Source: Phymatolithon calcareum (taxonomy: Eukaryota > Rhodophyta > Florideophyceae > Hapalidiales). From it: a DNA stretch of 64,000 bases. Made by a program: the position numbers and the translations under genes. How positions within the stretch are numbered: position 1 is the first letter of the stretch; each line of letters starts with the position of its first letter. Location: the NCBI GenBank assembly GCA_977006965.1, contig OZ345377.1:1736001-1800000 (forward strand), in the 5' to 3' direction. Below the pieces are notes generated by a model. That model did not search any database, had not been told where the DNA came from, and saw only the letters and a program-made list of their open reading frames with translations. Shown piece after piece: positions 10,187 through 20,137 of this stretch.

Positions 10187-11091
10187 AGCTACTGTGGCGA
10201 ATAATCGGTTATCGAAGTCTCATTGCTGCTGTTCGACGTTAATGTAGAATGCATCACGAGAATCATGTGGAGCTCCTCGTGAATGACGATGGCAGCCTAC
10301 AATGATGCGTTCATTTGTTTGATGAGAGGTTACTTAAGTGCCCTCTCTGCTGTGTTAACCAAAAGAGAGTACAAAACAAACATCTCGTTCAAAGCAATCG
10401 AACGGGACATGCTTACTGTCAGAGTTGCAACCAAATGGTCAGCTTTTAGACTATGGATCTGGCCAGCGAGCTCATTTGTTCACTCGCCCACCGGTATGAA
10501 ATGAATACAAGGATTGCGTTGTTGCCGAAAAGAATTGAAAGTATTCCGCTGCCCGATGTGAAAGATATCAGGTTGTTGCGAAATGCTGAGCACGAGGATC
10601 GCATCGCCCTACCACCATCGTCTCTCGATGAGGAACTCTTGGCGTTGGGACAAGTTTTTCAGTTGGGCACGCATTTATCGCAGAGGCGGCGGACAGTGAC
10701 GATCAAGAGCAAATTTCGATCTTTTTTAGTCACTGTCCACGACTGTCGAAGAAGAAGAAGAAGAAAAGTAGATTTTTGTTTATAAGCTACCATAGCATCT
10801 ATCTGCTGACGCTTGGGACAACTTTTTGGAAGCCAAGAAAATTTGACTTAATTCTGTCCGGTGAAGAGTTTCGTATGGTGGGTGTTTCATGGGTCAGTAG
10901 ACTAGAAAAAGGCACCTCTGATCCCCTGACTATCGAGGGAAAATCGAATTTGAACAACCTGAACAATAAAAATCAGATGCACCCTCGCGCATCTCATACC
11001 ACATCTCCGCATTCCCAACTCAATGCTGGCATCATTCCCAACTTAATCTTGATAGCATCTGAACCCACTGAACGCCGAAAAACAATTCAAC
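10187..11091. other. Intergenic, no recognised gene
   Basis: Spacer between unit X copy 2 and the HEAT-repeat gene. It holds a GAA-rich run at about 10749-10768 and a 110-codon frame at 10453-10785 without recognisable similarity. No repeat family or RNA gene seen. Confidence 0.5.
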
Positions 11092-11868
11092 ATGCCGCGA
11101 CATAACCCCGCCTTCTTCACCACGACATGCACCTTACCACAACCACCCCGTAGCGGCGATACGCTAGCACAAAGACTATCCGCCTCAGACCAGCGGCAAG
11201 TACTGCCCCTCCTCGCCACCCTACGTCGCGCCGACGCCGGCGCTCTGCGCGCGTCAACGGCGCTAATATCGCCCAACCGCGGCATCCGAGCCGCCGCGCA
11301 CGCAGCACTTGGCCGCGTGGGCACGCCGTCCACCGACGTCGATCTCCTCCTCCGCTGTCTGCGCGGTCGCGACGACCACTCCGTGCGGGCAGCGGCGGCG
11401 GCCGCGCTCGGCGAGGTATTCGACAACGACGCCGATCCGCCAGACGACGTGCTACGCGAGCTTGAGATGCGGGCGCTGAAGGCTGATGAGCATTTTATAG
11501 TGCGTTATTCGGCCATTGCAGCGCTTGGGGCTAGTGGGGGGACACGGGCGATTGGAACGTTGGTGCGTATCGATGCGTCGCCGCTTGAGATTACTGGGGC
11601 TGTCAGTGCGCTTATTGACGTGTATGGGGCGGGCGATGATGCAGCTGCTAGGGAATATGTGATGGCGCTTGTCGAACATGGGGACGACCTTGTCCGTGGC
11701 GCGGTGGCGCGTGCACTAGGTGTGTGGGCAAGGGCGGGGGAGAGTGATTTTGTGAGGGTGTTGCAAAATATGCAGATTGCGGAGGAATTGGGCGGTGATA
11801 GCGCTCATGTGAGAAATATGCTGGCGCAGGCGCTGTTTGATCTGCCGGAAAGTGCGGCAGGGGGATAG
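11092..11868 (+). CDS. HEAT-repeat / PBS-lyase-like protein (258 aa)
   Basis: First in-frame ATG; single exon. From residue about 40 to the end there are about five HEAT-type helical pairs with the alanine-rich signature (VRAAAAAALGEV, VRYSAIAALGASG, VRGAVARALGVW). This fold is shared by bilin-lyase-like proteins (CpcE/NblB family) and by general scaffold proteins. In a phycobilisome-bearing alga, NblB would be the attractive match. I see no residue that decides it, and the first 30 residues are only weakly transit-peptide-like. The 5' half is strongly GC-rich. It converges on the SAP-domain gene with 198 bp between stops. Confidence 0.75.
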   Translation: MPRHNPAFFTTTCTLPQPPRSGDTLAQRLSASDQRQVLPLLATLRRADAGALRASTALISPNRGIRAAAHAALGRVGTPSTDVDLLLRCLRGRDDHSVRAAAAAALGEVFDNDADPPDDVLRELEMRALKADEHFIVRYSAIAALGASGGTRAIGTLVRIDASPLEITGAVSALIDVYGAGDDAAAREYVMALVEHGDDLVRGAVARALGVWARAGESDFVRVLQNMQIAEELGGDSAHVRNMLAQALFDLPESAAGG

Positions 11869-12066
11869 AGATTGCAGGCGGGGAGGTTGCTGGAGGTTTG
11901 TAAAGTGGAGTTATATTTATACTCAGACAGGTCGTCTATGCTGCGGGCGGGAGCAAGTGGTGGTTACCCTTGTGATTCATACCCTTCTGTTTAATTATTG
12001 CTACTTGCAGTTGTTGGAAAAAACTTTGACGCCAATGGTGGGCAGGCACGTTGTACCCACAATGAT

Positions 12067-13281
12067 CTATTGAGAGTTGGCAAACGAGGTGAGGCGCGCG
12101 ATAAGCTCAGACTTTCGTCCCGTGGTTCTCATATTGTTCTCCGACAGCAGTCTGCGCAACTTTGTAACTGTCAAATTCTTCACCTTTCCAGAGCTGACCA
12201 ATTCAATAATCTCCGGTGAGGGCACAATCTTCGCCGCCGCCGCTGCGTCTTCGTCGGCACCTGTAACTGCGTCCACGACGTCTTCCACGACATCTTCAAC
12301 AACATCAACGACGTCTTCAACCACATCTTCAACTTTCTCAACAACATCTTCCACCACATCTTCAATCCTATCCACAAATCCTTCCACCCTGTCTTCAAAA
12401 GCTTCTGCACGCTTCTCCCCCACAACAGGCTTAACCCCCTCCACAATAGCGTCAAGAAGCGACTCTCCAAACGACCAGCGCTGCTTCTTCTCCTCCGTCT
12501 CGCTCGCCGACCCAGTTGCCGCTTCAGCCGGCTTGGCAGGTTCCTGCGGTGCAACTCCGCCCGGTTTCACCGTTTCCACGGTTGCCGCTTCAGCCGGTTT
12601 GGCAGGTTTCTGCGGTGCAAATCCGCTCGGTTTCACCGTCTCTACGGTTGCCGCTTCAGCCGGCTTGGCAGGTTTCTGCGGTGCAAATTCGCCCGGTTTC
12701 ACCGTCTCCACGACATCCGTCTCCACAGTCGAAGCCTTTGCACTTTCGCTCGAAGCCTTTGCACTTTTGCTCGAAGCCTTCGCACTTCCACTCGAAGGTG
12801 CAACAACCTCCTTAATTCGCTCGCCCATCGTTTTAACAGTCTCCTCAAAAGCGCTCACCTTCTTCTTCTTCTCCTCCACCTCCTCCACCACCTGCGAGAA
12901 AGGATCCTGCTCCGCAAATTCCGTGTACGTCGCAAAGCGATCAAAGAACGACTTATAAATAACCGCCAATTCACCGCCCTTTATGTGCCCTGGCGCGTCT
13001 GCAGCAATTTTAGCCGCCATGGCGTCCTTTGCGGCTGCAGCGGAGGCGACCGCAGCGGCCTCGGCGACAGATGGTGTGCGCAACGTCGCAAGTTCGGCCG
13101 CCCATGCCGCCTCTTTCGCAGCTGCGTCAGCAGCGATCGCTGCGGCGCGGGTCGCAGCTCGCAAAATGAGAGATTGCACCAAGGCGTCGCGCTCGGCGCG
13201 CGGCGAAAGCTGACAGGCCGCGGCGCGCGGGGTGACGCGACGCGTGGACGTGTACACACCTGGTGTGAAAGCGAACGGCAT
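12067..13281 (-). CDS. SAP-domain protein with plastid-type presequence (404 aa)
   Basis: ATG start with a presequence rich in T/S/R/A and no acids (MPFAFTPGVYTSTRRVTPR), as in plastid-targeted proteins. An alanine-rich helical region (35-95) follows. Then come three S-AKAS units and three near-identical 21-22 residue repeats (TVETVKP.G.APQKPAKPAEAA, about 185-255) and a V/E/D heptad-like stretch (EDVVEDVVEKVEDVVEDVV, about 305-340). The C-terminus is a SAP domain (LTVTKLRRLLSENNMRTTGRK.ELIARL, about 366-393), a DNA-binding helix-extended-helix motif. Inferred role: DNA-associated protein of the plastid nucleoid, comparable in domain type to plastid SAP proteins of plants; mitochondrial targeting is the alternative. 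The minisatellite-like internal repeats are likely length-variable. Confidence 0.8.
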   Translation of the reverse strand: MPFAFTPGVYTSTRRVTPRAAACQLSPRAERDALVQSLILRAATRAAAIAADAAAKEAAWAAELATLRTPSVAEAAAVASAAAAKDAMAAKIAADAPGHIKGGELAVIYKSFFDRFATYTEFAEQDPFSQVVEEVEEKKKKVSAFEETVKTMGERIKEVVAPSSGSAKASSKSAKASSESAKASTVETDVVETVKPGEFAPQKPAKPAEAATVETVKPSGFAPQKPAKPAEAATVETVKPGGVAPQEPAKPAEAATGSASETEEKKQRWSFGESLLDAIVEGVKPVVGEKRAEAFEDRVEGFVDRIEDVVEDVVEKVEDVVEDVVDVVEDVVEDVVDAVTGADEDAAAAAKIVPSPEIIELVSSGKVKNLTVTKLRRLLSENNMRTTGRKSELIARLTSFANSQ

Positions 13282-15473
13282 TTTGGGGGATTATTCACGT
13301 GCACAGCGCTTGTCGGGGATTGCGACAGTGGCGCGTGGTCGGGTTCTGAATGTGTTTGGAATGGGTCAACGTTGTGCAGGATTGCATGCATCGTAGATCT
13401 CATTGAGGAGCAGTGAGATTTGTATCTTGGTACTGTAAGCTTGATTTTTGGTGAAAATTTATCGAATGGAGGCACACGTGTGTGTAAGACGTTTTTCAAA
13501 AACTTTCGCATGCCTTCAGCTTTTTTCAGGACGGCAGGTCATTGCCACAGGGTGATGTCAACAAGGTTCGAACTTTATGTCATCTGGTGGTGGACGAAAA
13601 ACGAATGTGGGGCCTGACGAGTGCGACTGCACTTATTGCGCGGCCTACGTGCTTGCATTGTAGCGATGCGCTGCATGTTGACACACACACACACGATGGG
13701 TACGAGATTGGGAAAGTAGTCAAGGAAACCGTTTAGCGAGGAAAGCGTCAACAACTGTGCCAACTCTCCCTCCCTTCACTTGCAGAGCGAATGAACGGAA
13801 GAATAGGTATCAATGCATCGTGTGTGTGTGTGTGTGTTTGTACTTCCAATATGCCCTTTTTGTTGAGAGAGCAGCAACTGTTTAAAAGAAGAGAGCTCAG
13901 CGCTTGCAAAGTCATACGTGCACATCTCTCTCTGAGGAAAATCTAGAGATGCCGCACACCAATTCAGTGCAGGAGTCTCCCCTCAGCATCGATCACACAA
14001 GCGCTTAGTGAATGAGTTCCGTTTGAATAGCACACACGCTCTGAAAAGAGCGAATTTGGGAAGCAAAGCAAAAAACGGAGCAACCGTGCACGGTGGTGGA
14101 CAAGAACGGGTAGGGAAATCAAAGGCAAGTAAGACAGAGAAATAATACCAACAATGTGTTCAACGTCTGCTTTCACCCCTTTCGTCGCCAGCCAGCTTTT
14201 CCGGCAAGAGGTGGGATGGTGAAAAGTTGGCCCGCGCTCGGACGAATTCGATTCGAGAAGCAGAGGCGTGGCACTGGCACTGGCTGAAATGTTGCTGTTC
14301 AGTTGCAACAATGTGTAGCACTTGTGCGGAAAAGCGCGAGCGTGCGCAGCGGCTTCCGCACACACACACACGATACTTTCCCGTAGTCACAGAGGGGCCT
14401 CAAAGTCCCCTGTCCTGAGACGAGGACAGAAATGTTTTGATCGGGCGCATGAATAATTTTTCAAAGCTCAGCTACGACGATTGACGGATCAGAGAGAAGG
14501 CGGAAAGGAAGGATGTGCCGATCCGATCTTTTCGGAGGTGGCCAGCCAACACAAAAAGCCGGCATGATGCGCCGGAGTCAATGACTCTGGCCCTGGCTGA
14601 CACGCGTCCTGTAATTAGTGCTCATAAAAGAAAACAATACTGTATTTACAGTTCTGGACGTGCACACGTTCTCATGGAGGCGCAGCAGTTTTGCGAAAGA
14701 GAGAGGGCTGTGGCATATGAAGAAGAGAAGTGTGTGAGTTTTTATTTAAAGCTGCTGAAACGTATGGTGTGAAATGGTTGGAAAAGAGCGTCCGGCTTTC
14801 CAGTTAGCCGGACGTTCATGCAAGAACGCCATCATGGCGGTTTCCCAACAAAACAATTTTCTGTTTTGCACGTTGTACAGTACAGTATCATACGGAAGCC
14901 TACTGTATCTACTGTATCATATGCTACCCCCACTGCGATCCTCTGCGCAACTTGCGCTTACTTGCACGAGTTGCTCATACGTCTACAGTACTGTATTGTT
15001 CAGGAGGAGGCACTCAACCTTGGTGAAGAGCCTAAATTGGAAATAAAATCGAACCTACAGTACGCCAGACTGAACAGCACATCCGATACACATTCTACAG
15101 TACTGTACAGTACACGTAGACTCCGTTTTCGTTTCACATAAGATACTCTCTCCGGGCCTTTTCATTAGGGCCCTACAGCAACAACACCATCTACAGTAGG
15201 AGTCATCCCCTTCGCTCGCTCACTCGCTCGCCTGTCTATAATCCGTTCTGTTATGATTCACCTTTAAATTTCGATAAATTTTGATCTCTTTTCTGAGGAA
15301 CTGCTGTCCTTTTGCAAGCATCGGGGTAACAAGCGTCACCGGGACATCGCGCACTACACGACACTACACTACACTACACTGCACCGTCACCGTTAGATCT
15401 TGTTGCGCCCATTGCTGCCGCGCCAAGGCAGGCGCAGGTGGCCACTCCGCGTCGCGGCAACATTCACTCGCCC
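13282..15473. other. Divergent intergenic region with microsatellites
   Basis: A 2.2 kb spacer between the SAP gene (-) and ORP1 (+). It contains CA/GT tracts (about 13681-13694, 13819-13837, 14360-14371), a dense cluster of TACAGTA/TACTGTA motifs (14637-15200), CTCGCTCG repeats (about 15210-15230) and an ACACT tandem run at about 15352-15382 just upstream of ORP1. No coding frame is recognised. Promoters of both genes must lie here. Confidence 0.6.
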
Positions 15474-18086
15474 ATGCAACGCTGCTTCTGTATTCCCTCC
15501 CGGCCCACCCGCCCCCCAATGCAGCGATTGAAGAAGGTGTACCATCGCGGCCGCACGGCCGCCGCGTCGCCTTCGGCCACCACACTGGTGTCCGTAGCGG
15601 TCGACAAGGGTGATTTCGCCGCACTTACCAGCTCTGTGGGCGCCGCGCCGTGTCGCACCGGCGTGCTGCTTAAGTATACCAACGTCGTGAAGGGGTGGAA
15701 GCGCCGTCTCTTCACGCTTGAGAATGGTGTGCTGCTGTATGGTGCGGCCGCGGATGATGATGATCGGCCGCTGTCGTCCGGGGCGGTGATTGGAAACTCG
15801 CATGCTGGTGCGCGTCAAGCTATTCCTGATAGGAATGACGGTGTCAGTCCGGTGTTTCAGGCGGCTAATAGCACTGATGTGCAGAGCACGCGGGCTTCGG
15901 CGACGAAGAAGGCGAGGTCGAGGATCCGTGCGAAGAGAAGGTTGTTGAGGAGACATGGATCGAAGGAGGAGAAGGAGCGCGATATTAAGGGAAGGATTAA
16001 CTTGCAGTTTGCGGTTATTATGCCGGATGATACTGATGCTTGTCGGTTTGCGATTGATGTTGGACATGATGTTTATCATTGCAAGGCGGATACTGAGGAG
16101 GAAAGGGACAGTTGGGTTGGTATTCTGAATGAGTCGAACGAGTATTTCAAGGGGTTGATTAAGAATGCTACTTCCCGTGCAAAGGAGAGACCGCCTGGAC
16201 CGGATGCACCGAAACCTACTGGAACACAACGTGAAAGCAGATCGGAGGAGAGTGATGAATCCGTTCTTGAGGATGATGGTTTGCGTGAAGCAGAGGAAAG
16301 TCGCAAAGCTCTTATGGGAGAATTGCGTCATGTTGTGGACTTTTGGCGTGGCAAGTGGCTAGATGCTTCCGGTGCAATAGCTGTGCATTCTGAAGATGAA
16401 TTTATGAACACTCTGGCTGATGCATTTTCTTGTCAATCGAAAACACCACCGCAGGGGAAAACGGGACCGCATTTCCCTGCCACAGCTAAATCTCTCCTTG
16501 ATCTTACCGCGTGGTCATTGCAAGTGCTTACGACAAATGATGAAATGTACGATAGACGACTGAAGGCCGATCTTGCGAGAATGATGGGTCGAACCGTCCC
16601 AGTTTATCCCCAAGGAGCTGGTCTTGGTACCGAACAGGACCCCTATGATCGAATTTATAGAGAAGGAGAGTATACTGATGGCGATAGTGAGGCGGAGTTG
16701 GAGTTTTTCGATGCTCTATCACGAAGCGTCAGTATGCATTCCCAGGCTCGGGTATTGAGTCCTTCGATGGATAAGGAAAAGTTTGCGGCAGAGACTGCTG
16801 CACCGGAAGAAGAAGAAGAACGGGAACCGAATAGTGAAGCAAAGAAAGCTGGAATGCTCAGAAGAGTCCAAACAGAGCACCTCACTCGTGTTGCGGGAGC
16901 TCGAACGCGTCTTCCAGAGCTTCCTGGTCCTCGTGAGAAGCTAAATGTTTGGAGTATTGTGAAGGATGCTGTGGGTAAGGATCTTTCGAAGATTAGTGTG
17001 CCTGTCGTCATCAATGAGCCCATGTCATTTGTGCAAAGATTGGCGGAAGATGTGGAATATTCTGAACTTTTCGACAAGGCGGCAGAAAATCCCGACCCAT
17101 TCGAGCGCCTCATGTACGTTGCTGCTGGAGTTGTGTCGCATTATAGTTCCACTTTGGGACGCGTTGGAAAACCCTTCAATCCATTGCTTGGCGAAACATA
17201 CGAGCTTGTACTTCCAAACAAGGGAAAGGGGTTGCGATTCGTTGCGGAGCAGGTGAGCCATCATCCACCCATCTCGGCGAGTTATGCAGAAGGGTCTGGA
17301 GGGTCTTGGAAATATTATAATGCCATAGAAATCAAGAACAAATTTTGGGGCAAGAGTTTGGAAATCTTCCCTACCGGACTGAATCATTTGGAAATACCTG
17401 AATACGGCGATCATTACGTCTTCGAACAAGCTACGGCATGCGTGCATAACATTGTTGTCGGACGTATATGGCTCGACAATTATGGAGACATTGAAATCAT
17501 AGACCGAACATCGAGAAACAAATGCGTGCTAACGTTTAACAAAACAGGATGGATGAGCGATGCTCGATGGTTCGCATCCATCAAAGCCGTCATCACAGAT
17601 TCATCTGGTAACGTGCGCATCAAAATGGGCGGCAATTGGAACGAGCGCGTATACAGAGATGTCGGAAAGGGGAAGCAGGAGACCATCTGGACGGTGTCCG
17701 AACGACCACAATTATCAGCATCGAATGGATACAACTGGACAAAGTGGGCCATATCATTGAACGAACCCGTGCCGGAGCATTTACGGACACACGTTGCACC
17801 GACCGATTCTCGCCTGCGGCCCGATCAGCGCGCGCTGGAAGTGGGCGATGTCGATGCCGCCGGCGAGTTGAAGTCGCGCCTCGAGGAGGGGCAGCGGGCG
17901 CGGCGACGGCTGCGCGAGGAAGCCGCGGAAGAGTACTCGCCGCTTTGGTTTACAAAGGTGGTGGACGAGGAAAGTGGACGCGATTATTACCGCTTCAATG
18001 GGGAGTACTTCCATTGTAAGAGCGAGATGGATTGGTCGAAATGCCCCGACCTTTTCTCGTGTGCTACGGGGCGAGACGAGCCTTGA
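15474..18086 (+). CDS. Oxysterol-binding protein-related protein with PH domain (870 aa)
   Basis: A single-exon frame; the first ATG is at 15474 (the frame opens upstream at a GTG). A PH domain spans about residues 60-220 (GVLLKYTNVVKGWKRRLFTLENG.LLY and CKADTEEERDSWVGIL), split by a long basic insert. An acidic linker follows. The lipid-transfer ORD begins at about residue 490 (MSFVQRLAEDVEYS, FNPLLGETYELV) with the family fingerprint EQVSHHPPISA near residue 591, then W.GKSLEIFP and the C-terminal conserved W..KW.ISLN and LRPDQRALE..D segments. ORPs exchange sterols and phosphoinositides between ER and other membranes at contact sites; the PH domain gives the membrane address. No FFAT motif is obvious. 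The gene converges on LAS1 with 487 bp between stops. Very secure as a family call. Confidence 0.95.
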   Translation: MQRCFCIPSRPTRPPMQRLKKVYHRGRTAAASPSATTLVSVAVDKGDFAALTSSVGAAPCRTGVLLKYTNVVKGWKRRLFTLENGVLLYGAAADDDDRPLSSGAVIGNSHAGARQAIPDRNDGVSPVFQAANSTDVQSTRASATKKARSRIRAKRRLLRRHGSKEEKERDIKGRINLQFAVIMPDDTDACRFAIDVGHDVYHCKADTEEERDSWVGILNESNEYFKGLIKNATSRAKERPPGPDAPKPTGTQRESRSEESDESVLEDDGLREAEESRKALMGELRHVVDFWRGKWLDASGAIAVHSEDEFMNTLADAFSCQSKTPPQGKTGPHFPATAKSLLDLTAWSLQVLTTNDEMYDRRLKADLARMMGRTVPVYPQGAGLGTEQDPYDRIYREGEYTDGDSEAELEFFDALSRSVSMHSQARVLSPSMDKEKFAAETAAPEEEEEREPNSEAKKAGMLRRVQTEHLTRVAGARTRLPELPGPREKLNVWSIVKDAVGKDLSKISVPVVINEPMSFVQRLAEDVEYSELFDKAAENPDPFERLMYVAAGVVSHYSSTLGRVGKPFNPLLGETYELVLPNKGKGLRFVAEQVSHHPPISASYAEGSGGSWKYYNAIEIKNKFWGKSLEIFPTGLNHLEIPEYGDHYVFEQATACVHNIVVGRIWLDNYGDIEIIDRTSRNKCVLTFNKTGWMSDARWFASIKAVITDSSGNVRIKMGGNWNERVYRDVGKGKQETIWTVSERPQLSASNGYNWTKWAISLNEPVPEHLRTHVAPTDSRLRPDQRALEVGDVDAAGELKSRLEEGQRARRRLREEAAEEYSPLWFTKVVDEESGRDYYRFNGEYFHCKSEMDWSKCPDLFSCATGRDEP

Positions 18087-18573
18087 TGAGTTTTTTGACG
18101 TGGACTTTGGGCGCGATTTTCGCTATGCGCGGGCGGGCGGAGAGGGTGTTCATTGGCGAGGAAGTGCGTGCGTTTCATTTTACAGAATAGATCAGGAATG
18201 TATTGTCGATTTTGCCCACTCGTGCTTGAGTGGTGTCTGTCCTGAAGTTTATCGACTTTGCCTCGCCTCGCGTGGCAGGCGTGTGCGCTCTAGTTCCGCT
18301 AAACTACAATTTTGCTGACAAAAAGTTTTCCTTTTAGATTTAGACGGAGAGGCAAGACATAAAATATGCAAGGAAAGAAGCTATCGAAGTCGCCATAGAC
18401 GTTCTTCGCTTTCAAGTTAGTTATATTACACGATTTGAACTACAGTACAGTAGGTTCCTCTATAACCAATGGAGCAATCAAGTGAGCGACTGCAGGTATA
18501 TTTGACGTTCGCGACATCCGCTTTCTCACCTTGTGTAAACAGCAGCCCAGTGGCTATTAGCGACAAATCGCCT

Positions 18574-19620
18574 TCATGTCGTTGCATGCGGCAACACTGT
18601 TTCAGCGTCTCGTTCTAGCAACCTGCGCATCTCTTTCAAATACAGTTTTTCGCCTTCATTCAGTCTTCTTTTCTTTCCCCGTCCCACAGCACAAACTTGC
18701 CCATCTATTGCATCCACATCTTTCGCCGCAGTAATAACATCATCTTCCTTCTCATGCCTTTCAAAACCCGTAAGCGCAGTGCAAACTTCGAACTGTCCAG
18801 GACAAAGTCCGAGTGGCATCCTCTTCCAAGATTCCTCATCCCCACAAAACTCCCACCTTCTCTTCCGACACTTTCCATCCCGCCCTTCCCCCGCTCCCGT
18901 ATCCCTACCCTTCTCCGCACATTGAATCATCCGCAACATACGCTGCAACTGATCTTCCCCCTTGGCCCCACTTTCCCCCCCTACAGCGTCCAATTTCACC
19001 GCCCCGCATTCCGTCCCCTCAAAAACAGCACGCAATTCCCCGACAACCCCACGCCGACTCTCCTTCTCCGCCGCATCTGCCTGCGCCGTCCAATACTCCC
19101 GCTCCAGCCAGTCGCGCGCCGCCCGCGCACCAGCCGCGAGCGCGTCCGCACCGGGCAGTGCGTTGTGACACGCCTGATGTCTCAGCGCCACAAGCTGGCT
19201 GGGAAGCCCGAGCTGCGCCGCGAGTACGCGAACGCTTCTTGCACGTGCGCCGCTGCAAGTCGGTTGCAATTTATCGGTGAGACCATTGACAAGACGTGAG
19301 AGCATCATTGCCAGCGCTAGTCGCTCTTCGTAACTGCCTTTAAACGAATCGCATAGGGCGGTCAGTGACACACTGGCCTGCAGTGCGACCGGTAGTCCGG
19401 CCGGCCGGCGCAGGCGGTACACGGTTGCGAAATCCTCCGCGGTGCGAACGTCGTTGGCCAGGAGCGCGGAACGGAGATGAGCCCATTCGTCCCAGCTCGC
19501 CCATGGGACGACGCGTGCGTCCTGCAGGGACCGGCGAACATCGGACATCTTGTCTTTCCGTACAAGATCGTGTAGTAGTAGTAGTAGTCGTCGACGGCGT
19601 TCCTTCGTTCGGCCCTGCAT
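18574..19620 (-). CDS. LAS1: Las1-like pre-rRNA processing endonuclease
   Basis: 348 codons from the first ATG; a second ATG at 19548 (MSDVRRSLQDARVVPW) is the better homology start. It carries the Las1 N-terminal signature VPWASWDEWAHLR, a charged helical middle and the HEPN ribonuclease motif R147-H-x3-H152 (RHQACH) in LVALRHQACHNALPG, followed by ARDWLEREYW. Las1 with Grc3 cleaves ITS2 in the nucleolus during 60S ribosome maturation. The C-terminal 150 residues are low-conservation and basic (KKRRLNEGEKLYLKEM). A CTA/GTA repeat encodes the run of leucines (residues 12-16) at 19573-19586, which supports the downstream start. Divergent from IES6. Confidence 0.85.
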   Translation of the reverse strand: MQGRTKERRRRLLLLLHDLVRKDKMSDVRRSLQDARVVPWASWDEWAHLRSALLANDVRTAEDFATVYRLRRPAGLPVALQASVSLTALCDSFKGSYEERLALAMMLSRLVNGLTDKLQPTCSGARARSVRVLAAQLGLPSQLVALRHQACHNALPGADALAAGARAARDWLEREYWTAQADAAEKESRRGVVGELRAVFEGTECGAVKLDAVGGESGAKGEDQLQRMLRMIQCAEKGRDTGAGEGRDGKCRKRRWEFCGDEESWKRMPLGLCPGQFEVCTALTGFERHEKEDDVITAAKDVDAIDGQVCAVGRGKKRRLNEGEKLYLKEMRRLLERDAETVLPHATT

Positions 19621-19777
19621 GCAAGGCTACGAGCCGAAATAGGGAATATCATACGTGGGAAAATTTTGGACGTTCCAAATTTGGAGTCGAAGGGTAACTT
19701 CGTTTTGGCAAGTGTGCAAGCACGAAGAAGACCAGCTGAACGAGTCCAGGCAAAACGGTGGCTGGCTAAAGGTCGAC
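19621..19777. promoter_or_regulatory. Divergent LAS1-IES6 intergenic promoter
   Basis: 157 bp separate the first LAS1 ATG from the first IES6 ATG. The two genes act in ribosome biogenesis and chromatin remodelling and are transcribed away from each other, so the promoter elements must be shared or interleaved. I see no clear TATA box. Confidence 0.55.
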
Positions 19778-20137
19778 ATGGGTGTCTCCGGTGGCGGTGC
19801 GCAAAAATCTGCGCTGCGTGTGAAGAGGAAGCGCGGCATTGTGGAGGTGATGAACTCGAAAAGCAAAGCATTGAAGAGCCTCAGGGCCATAATTGCCGCC
19901 GAGCATTATGACCATGTTGCTATGGACAAACCGACGTATGTGAGTATCGAGGCGGCTCCGAGCACTCTCCCTGCAAAGAAATATTGCGACATCACAGGAC
20001 TGCCCGCCAAGTATACCGACCCAAAGACGAAGCTGCGCTTCTGCTGCACGGATGCGTTTGCCGTTGCGCGTGGAATGCCTGAGCACCGTATTCAGGACTT
20101 TTTGGCGTTGCGTGGAGCGCAGTCCCGAATCAAGTAG
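19778..20137 (+). CDS. IES6: INO80 complex subunit Ies6/INO80C (YL1-C domain), 119 aa
   Basis: The first in-frame ATG is at 19778; upstream frame lacks any ATG. The C-terminal half is a complete YL1-C domain: KKYCDITGLPAKYTDPKTK followed by LRFC..DAF.....MPEHRIQDFLALRGA. A short basic N-terminus (ALRVKRKRG) and the K.LKSLRAIIAAE helix precede it. Length and architecture match Ies6/INO80C, a nuclear subunit of the INO80 nucleosome remodeller that with Arp5 forms a module contacting the nucleosome. Single exon. Confidence 0.9.
   Translation: MGVSGGGAQKSALRVKRKRGIVEVMNSKSKALKSLRAIIAAEHYDHVAMDKPTYVSIEAAPSTLPAKKYCDITGLPAKYTDPKTKLRFCCTDAFAVARGMPEHRIQDFLALRGAQSRIK

Noticed and set aside
12077-12958. 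Plus-strand frame of 293 codons rich in TSSTTSST
   Set aside because: It is the antisense of the acidic/valine repeats of the SAP-domain gene.
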